From: Branchiostoma belcheri
Taxonomy: Eukaryota > Chordata > Leptocardii > Amphioxiformes > Branchiostomatidae
Direction: 5' to 3'
Length of the DNA: 64,000 bases
NCBI RefSeq assembly: GCF_001625305.1
Contig: NW_017803921.1
Span: 1,374,045-1,438,044, forward strand
A program made the translations under genes and the position numbers. Of the stretch, positions 56,601 through 64,000 are shown piece after piece. The notes below the pieces were generated by a model, which was not told where the DNA came from, ran no database searches, and saw only the letters and a list, made by a program, of their open reading frames with translations. The first letter of the stretch is position 1, and every line of letters begins with the position of its first letter.

Positions 56601-59600
56601 CGCGCAGGCCCGCGTCATGGTACAGGGCGTGACGTCATTCATGGCCTTCGCAATGACGTGTCCATCCGGTTCCCTATTCAGCCAACCAAATTGCGCATAC
56701 GTATCGGGCCTAACGAGGGAAAAGTTTTTGATATCTGGCGCCTTCAGACTAAAGGGAAAAGTTAAAATGTCAGGAATGATATTTACCAGATGACCTTGGC
56801 CAGACCGTCTGCAGCTCCTTGAATCATCCTTCCATTTGCACGTGAAGTGGCGCGTGCTTAACACGTGATCGCCACGTGATCACCCGTACTGCTGCCCAGC
56901 GGCAGGAAATTTGGCCATTTAGGAAGACATAAAGTTGGTAATGATCGTGCAATCTGCCGGATTAATGTCTCACGTAGAGCTGGCCTGCTCGTTTGGGTTT
57001 CCGTTCCTATATCTGGCCCTGGATACTGGTGCGTTTAACGAGACGAAGGTACATTAGTGCCCATCCGATTGTAAAATACAGCAGACACTGATCATCATCT
57101 AACCGTACCACTCAGACTGAACTCTCCTCATGAGGACAGCGCCAATAATAGTCTACTGGCTCTCAGATGCAACATGTGGAATGTGGCCATATCTACACTC
57201 TTCTACAGAAGTGACCAGTATGGACCGTGACAAGCACACATGCTCCGAATAGATGCAACGAAAATCTTGTGGACAAGTATTCAAGGAAATTAATTGTATC
57301 ATTAATAATAGCTATTAATGAATATAAATAGCTAGACCCGATCTAGTAGGTATTTCGCATCGTTGACTCACCTCACGACGTACTGGGGTCATTGAGGTGA
57401 CAGTGATCGATGAAGAAAGATCGATGTTGAGTAGTTTGTTAGTTAGTTGATCTAATTGACGGATCAGCCAGGAGATGCCGTGTTGTTTTATTGGGTAGGG
57501 TTAACCGGTTAAGTGTATGGTTGTTATTCCCTGTTACACAGCTGTACTGAGAAATGGATTGAAAAAAAAATACATGGAAAAAAGGCAGGACTATCCCCCT
57601 GTGCATTTTCCAGGTAAGCTAGCCTTATTGGTATTCCATGCCGCCACACGGCACATTGGCAGCTGCTCCCGGGCGATGCTGAGTGGAACAGACGGACCAG
57701 ACGCAGACGAGATGTGCTGCCAGGGAACTAGTGGACATACCGGCGGACATCACAGCACCACACAGCCGCTTTGTTGTGTTAATGTGCAGAGACCTGATGG
57801 CATCGGGTCGATACCAGCCCTTTTCACATTTGGTCTTCTGCCAGCCGCTAAAAGCAAGGAGAAGTAGAAATGGCATGGCTAACGGTGATGCGGCGTGTCT
57901 GAGTACGTCCTACAGGTAATGGATGATGGCAAAAGATAGGGAAACAAGACATGTGGCCCTCTTGACGGATTCAGTATGCGTGACCAGTAGTTACAGGTTT
58001 GTGGGTTTGGCTACAGTCACCTGGGGGGCACATTGATAAACTGTGAGGCAGACCTACAATGTCAAGGCTGTGTGAAGTGGACCATAATGATATGGAAATG
58101 TGAAGGTACTGTTTTAAACCGTGGCATTTGTCAGTTTTATGGTGTTGAATCCGAAAACACGCTCAAAGGCATGTTCTTGTGCAAAGACAACGGCTTTCTA
58201 GCAATGACTTTGGTGCCCAAAGTGGACGTTCTGATACGAACCGGGACATCAATCAGTTTGTAAGGGATAAAGATAGTCGTGAGTAACCTTAGGAAAAAAC
58301 TGTACACGTAGATGCCGATATACCTGTACAGTTATGTGAATTCAATGGTAAAGTGAAAGTTTTGGACGGAATAGTTTTGAAAAGTTCGACTGTCTAGTCA
58401 GCCACTCTCCATGATTTCACGAAGGACCGTGTAGATAACTGAAGCTGACAGGTACAGGAGACACTAGACACACTTACATCAGGAGTCTGCTTACGCATTC
58501 AGCAACCACTATTAGACCGTTACTCATTCCAGACTTTGGCTTATAACTTAGGCCACCCGGAGATATGCATGGGGAATGGTAGGATTGCAATGCTGTGTAA
58601 TTTTAGATCTCGGTCCACAATATTCTTCAGCTAGCTCGGTATACCTAGGGACAAGATCAGTATTGATTGAATTACGGAAAAGTTCTGTACACGAAATCTT
58701 TAAAGCTCAAAATGTCTGGTATCCAGAGAGTAGCTGAAAGTTTACTGACAACCATACAGAGCCATGAGACAGATAGCCGGAATACAATAAAGCGTCCATA
58801 CACCCAGCAATCGCCACCGGACCGTTCCGCTCCTGGAGCTTTGGTTGCGGCTACCGAGGGATAAATGGGCTCCGGTGGCAATCCTGGGGCAGAACATCGC
58901 AATGTCAAGGATGTTAGCCGGGCTGGCATTGCTGAAAAAACTCACATCGAATCCACAGTCCCCACAATTCTGCGTACCCGCACGTAGAATGTGAAGAGCT
59001 ATGCTTTAAACCACGAGTTGAATTATGATAGATAAATGAAGAAATAGAGGTGGGTCTTTATTATAATGATTTGATGCCATACGCCCGATACACGTAACAA
59101 AAGAACATAATCACAGACCTGTATACTATTCCAATCAACAGCTTTAAAATTTGTTTTCCTGTGACTGAAATGATGTTTTAAAAAGTTGTTTTACTTCTGA
59201 ACATTCAGAAACATGAAGAAGTCCATAGATAAAGTTGTGCAGTAAACAGTGAAGATAGACAGGATGTTGAAAAGCCGACTGTCTCGCCAGCCAGTCTGTC
59301 TGTGGTTATCAACAACTGTACGGAGATCTGACAGCCTACTAAGCCTCTAATGGCATGATAGTCGTACAGAGGAAACATTTCTGACAGCAGCTGCGACGTG
59401 AAGATAACTAACGTCACTGGAGCATATGACGAAAACGTATGCGTCTGGACTGCTATCTAGTCTAGAAGAAATATTGACTATGACAATATTCAGTATATTA
59501 ATCGCGGGACGGTTACATTAAGTTTAGACAAGGTCCCTCCATAGCCAATAGCAAACATTGAAATCCAGTCATCATGTAAGCACATCTGACCGACCTTGTC

Positions 59601-62600
59601 CATAATTGATTTTAGTGTTAGATAATTATGATAAATGATAAGTTTGTTTTCTGACCGTTAACGAAGATGACGACGCAAGATACTAGTATTATGAAATCCA
59701 AAATCATAGTAATTTCAAGATCGTTGCTGATCGTATATAGTGCATTATGCATTCTTCATAGATATTGTACCAATCATATGAAAATAGCGGAATGTTTAGT
59801 CAAAAGTTATTTAGAAGTACTTAGCGTTGTTATAGGTAATGGTGTAGATATAGATAACTTTACTGCACAACAGTTGTACAGCGTACCACACATGCCATCT
59901 ACAGATATCAGTAACTTAGTACTACTCAACAACTTGCACAAGATACTATCGTTGTGCAATGCAGTTTGATTTATAAAGGCCCTACTATTGGTTCCGTGAG
60001 CGGTTCGCTATCGTGTTGACTACTGATGGCAGAGTAAATAGATCGCCTCTCCATGTAGTCAGACTAGGGGGTACATCTATCTGGTACCTACACGGGCAAA
60101 CAGCTAGTTTCCCTTGTCCAGTTGTAAATTTGCCGAAAGCTGCTGACATTAAGGTCGATATGATTTCTATTTCCCGACTGCTTCTGTGGCAGCTGATATA
60201 AATAAACGAAGGCTAGAAGCGACAAGGTCGATAATGAAACGCATTTTTTGTGTGCAGTTGCTTAATTGTACCTTGTATATGTTCGTGTACGATCAAAAGT
60301 TAACAAAATAAGTTTTCTTGAAGGTTCGGTGCACAAAACGGAAATAGCTTTTGGCAAAAAATAATAACTGCGTGACGCGGCATGAATAAACTGGGTTACA
60401 TTAAACAGGCGCGTGTGTGTGTAACCATGTAGGACGATATTAATAACACAAATATTGGAAGCATCTGTATTCATATACAGATCTGAGGGCATCAAGGTCA
60501 AAGTCATCTTTATACCGCACCTGATTACAAAGTACACGTACAGCTAAGCCTTATTATTAATGGGGAAACTTGAGGTTTGTTAAGTATACGCACAGGTGCA
60601 TGGAGGCGGACACACCAGCGTTTTATATCACTGAAGGGACACGAGGTCGATATCATACGTATTCAATAAGCAGTCTGGTGCCAACAGCTGTGAAGTAACG
60701 GCAACAGGAAGTGATAAGACTAATGGTATAACAGTAATTCTGCCTGTATCCTGGCTGTACTAAATTAAAGTTGCATAAGGGAACATAACTGTGGGTACAT
60801 TATGCACAACCCCACTGGATCTTCACGATAATTATGGGTGGGAGTTTTGTTACAAAGTTTAAAAACAAACAAATCCAGTCATTCTACATACGCTTGTTTT
60901 AGCTTCTTTTCCTTTTATTTTCCTCATTGGGATACACTTTTGTCATGATCTCTTTAATATTTATAGAATACCACAAAAGCTTTCCACTAGGCTGCCACAT
61001 AACAGACACTGACTGACTGAGAGCGACAGGATAGAGATCATCGAATGTGGCCTCAACTAACGCGACATGACAGCCATTAATAATTCCCATCGTGAAAATG
61101 AATGAAAGCATCACCCTGACAAATGAGCACTGGGGTGCGACTGCCCTGCTGATTAAATAAGGTCATTAAGTTTCAGTTAGCATGAACCAGAACAGATGTA
61201 TTCTAAAAATGTTGCTGAGGGATTTATTCGCTTGTCTGTACCCAGTGCTCTATGAATAATCACTGTTGTATAGAAAGGCAAGCCTGTCTCTTGATTAATG
61301 CGGATCACCGGCGCTGGTGAAACAGTAGACGTACCGGGCGGCGGGCCACCTTGTAGTAAATGACTCCCTACAAGAACTGGTGACATGTAAACCAGATTCC
61401 CGAGCTGCAGTCGATGGGCAGGGACTGCTATTAATAGCTCCTGTCACTCTAAACAAAAGGACACTCTATCACATGAAACAGTTGTCTGCAGGACTGGGCC
61501 TAGAGGTCCGACTGTAAAAAATAAAAGTGTCTGCCTGGATGTAGAGAGTATATGTCGACCATTTACTGTGAAACAAAGAATGTGAAACAAAGAATGTACT
61601 TTCTTCGTGGATTTAAACATGTCACCATCTCCAATGTACTGGAAGGAATATTAGAGGATAAAACTCGATTTTCCATAATGGTATCAAGTCTAAGATGATA
61701 GAATTTTCTACCTATTATCAATCATGAAAAAAATGAATAGAAAGGGAATACTGTCTTTGATTTAAAATTATTTTTCACCGCCACTGTACGCGTGTATTCT
61801 CCCAAGATAAAATTTCCAACAGGACCCCCTTGTTAAATATCGCACCTTGGCACGACGCCGACGTGTGACGAATTGAAAGCTGACAGAAACAGATGTAACA
61901 TTGACCGTTTGCCACGACTTTACTTAACGCTCCACGACAGTCATGAATACGGCCTGCCACCGGGGTGAGAGAACAACCTGCTAAATCAATAGAAGGTGCA
62001 AAATGTCACGCTGGAATCCGGTTAGAAAGACCTTGCTGACATTGGTTGAGGAAGAATAATGAGAGTCTCCTGGGGATTATAAAGAACAAAATTAAGTTGC
62101 AAAGAATATCTTATGAAAACGTGGCCTGGTTCCCTAGTCCTAAAGAGAAAGCGTAGGAAAATAACGACCACTGACTAACACTCAACGATGAGAATCGTAG
62201 TTAACGAGGGCAGTGTTTAAAGAAATGTCATTCCTTTTACACTGCATTTTATCACTCGCGGAGCTGCTAGCGTGACGGTATATTCGTCTGTCTTCCAACA
62301 AAACCGTCGTAACAAGATAACGGATACCGCATAAACATCTAGACCTTGAGATAATGTAACCAGGCACTAATGGATCAGACCTCGCGTTATCCGTCAAGGC
62401 TACAGCACTAATGCACGGACATGACAAAAGCGGATGTGTACCGTTTCAGGGAGAACCAGCTGTAACAGGATATGACGTGCGGAGGTTCTTTCATCCAGGT
62501 CGCACGTTTGAAGGTCAAATGACGGCGAAAGTTGTAAAGATATTTTATCCCACCAATGCATATCTTACATAAATATAAATATACACATCTCTTGCCTTTA

Positions 62601-62867
62601 CTCAAACGCCGAAGCCTTGCCCTTTTTCTGTTGAACTACTGTACCCCTTTTCCAGGGATCTGTATAATTAACAGTATTGGTGTTGGTTGAAATACAGTAC
62701 ATTAAAAGTGACAACATGGCCCTACGTTTGAAAGTAATCTGGTCGTATATTCTCTTTGATATGCGAGATTCAATAATTCTATCCTCGCACGAGTTGAGAT
62801 AGGTGATACCAAACGATACACTTGCCATGTCCTTACTTGTAACAAGTTGTTGTATTTCCCATTACAG

Positions 62868-62972
62868 AGAAGCACATTCCGAAGACCACGGCTCTCTCCC
62901 CTGTCAGGCCGGGTGTCAGAGTACGACGTAACGGCGGAGAGTCTGCACCGCTCAGACAGACGCAGGGGACTG
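62868..62972 (+). CDS. Probable second coding exon of the signal-peptide gene
   Basis: Acceptor TTTCCCATTACAG with the two bases needed to complete the Glu codon begun at 49424. The 105-base exon is symmetric (phase 1 to phase 1), fully open, and ends ACTG|GTAATA. It encodes EKHIPKTTALSPVRPGV followed by RVRRNGGESAP, which includes a furin-like basic site (RVRR). Phase match, GC content and the pyrimidine tract support it; the link across 13.4 kb is an inference. Confidence 0.5.
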
Positions 62973-64000
62973 GTAATAACTACAACAGAACAGCTTTGGA
63001 CGAGGTGGGCAAACCGTCAGATATTCTTCGTCATTCTTTTCATGACATGACATGTATTCTCTGTTCTACGGTATTTCTGTTGTTCGCAAATGTGTTGGTC
63101 ATTCCAAGTTTGAAGAATTGGTGCGATCATAATGATAGTAATAAGATTAACTGAGTAAGATGAGCTCTTCTGATCATATATGCAGGTCCTGATCCCATTA
63201 TCCTGACTCAAAATGCCTTAGGTTGATGCTTAAAGCGTCCATCTTTGTAATAGGTCAGAGGTCAACTTTCCAAAAGACCAAATTACACCAGTATCGATTT
63301 TCGAGAGACCTGTAGGGCTCTGATGTCGTCTGCAAATGTCAACAGTTCAGTTTCAATCCAAGAGTCAGGAAGAACCCTCCTCTGGGAACGGAACAAACGG
63401 TAAACGGGTTTTCGAAAATGATGAGATCAAAAGAACAGGTAGCAGAAAAGGTCAGTCGATATTAGAATAGCCATTTATAGCTTTTCACGTTTGAAAATAC
63501 TGTAGACAGATTTTACACGGACTAGCTGTGGAGAGCGGTTGAACGTTGAGTACTTTGAAATACCTCAGTGCTTTATCTGATCAACGTTTGCGGACATGTA
63601 GGGCATTATTGGGCATTTGCCAGTTTCCTTCATTATGATCTGTCAAAGGCAAACAGGCTTATATATATTCCTCAGGCGAAGAATTCAAGCAAATTGGCTT
63701 TGGATTTCTTCCAGGACTTCCAGGTAGCTGCCAGCAGGGGATTTACAATAGTAATTTTAATCAACATTGCATGACAGTTCACCTTATACAGAGGTTAGGA
63801 AAGCGACGACAATTTATAGGCATCCAACCCAATGTCTGGGCGCCTAAAATATTTTGAACAAGAAAATCTGTCTGATACTGATATTTAGGACATTTCTTCT
63901 AATTTGATACTTGTGTATTGAAATAGCTAGAAAACAAGCTACTTGAGGTGTCTCCTAGTTTTTTGGTACTGCCCGTACATAGCTAAAACCAGCCTATGAT
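62973..64000. other. Right end of window: intronic or intergenic
   Basis: Apart from the weak exon candidate at 63186-63226 I see no exon or repeat. It probably belongs to the next intron of the signal-peptide gene. Confidence 0.3.
63186..63226 (+). CDS. Possible short terminal exon of the signal-peptide gene
   Basis: AG at 63184-63185 is followed by two bases that complete the Gly codon from 62972, then PDPIILTQNALG and TGA at 63224-63226. The pyrimidine tract is poor, and the product would be only ~90 residues. More likely the gene continues beyond the window. Confidence 0.15.

Larger units (their letters stand above)
49425..62867. other. Long first intron of the signal-peptide gene
   Basis: About 13.4 kb without a supported exon, if the exon at 62868 belongs to the gene. 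It contains the interspersed element at 50824-50950, a TIR element at 51320-51442, tRNA-like relics at 52865-52930 and 53580-53645, and a GC-rich ATTA-containing block at about 55980-56260. The first intron is the usual place for regulatory elements. Confidence 0.35.

Noticed and set aside
1..64000. CRISPR arrays, bacterial operons or phage modules
   Set aside because: The sequence has spliced genes, SINE/LINE relics and MITEs; the tandem repeats lack the repeat-spacer pattern of CRISPR.

Overview
The window looks like nuclear DNA of a marine invertebrate deuterostome, most likely a lancelet (Branchiostoma). This is inferred from the gene style (short introns, GC-rich coding exons in AT-rich non-coding DNA), tRNA-derived SINE relics, MITEs, a LINE remnant and long stretches of diverse non-coding sequence. 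No database search was possible, so the assignment is an inference.

Region 1 (1-15.1 kb) is the 3' part of one large plus-strand gene. It begins inside a 4.5 kb exon and runs through about 17 exons whose splice phases agree, apart from one frame conflict near the end. It encodes roughly 2,960 residues in this window: about 15 cadherin-like / tandem-95-like extracellular repeats joined by NDPP/NDAP motifs, a Cys-containing juxtamembrane segment, one transmembrane helix (about 10691-10762) and a ~400-residue Ser/Pro-rich cytoplasmic tail. The N-terminus and signal peptide lie upstream of the window.

Region 2 (15.1-17.5 kb) is 3' UTR plus a mobile-element cluster: two ~200 bp TIR elements, a SINE, and the C-terminal end of a non-LTR retrotransposon.

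Region 3 (17.9-20.9 kb) holds a small plus-strand gene with a TATA box, a 5' UTR exon, a signal-peptide exon ending in a run of eight acidic residues, a strongly acidic duplicated exon and a tiny last exon ending in basic residues. Two acceptors 16 bp apart would give either a 44-residue or a 96-residue secreted product. This is the most interesting candidate gene in the window.

Region 4 (20.9-49.2 kb) has no gene I can support. It contains a 143 bp tandem array, an 84 bp tandem array interrupted by a 20-N gap, a 16 bp-arm hairpin, a composite inverted-repeat element (27.6-28.1 kb), two tRNA-like SINE relics and a near-perfect 267 bp palindromic element with a 9 bp target-site duplication (36.9-37.2 kb). 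Some blocks have the mixed GC-rich/ATTA-rich look of conserved regulatory DNA, but that needs comparison with another species.

Region 5 (49.3-64 kb) starts with a signal-peptide exon of a secreted or membrane protein. After a ~13.4 kb intron a phase-1 exon (62868-62972) continues its frame, so this gene probably runs to or beyond the end of the window. The intron carries more repeat copies, including a third TIR element.
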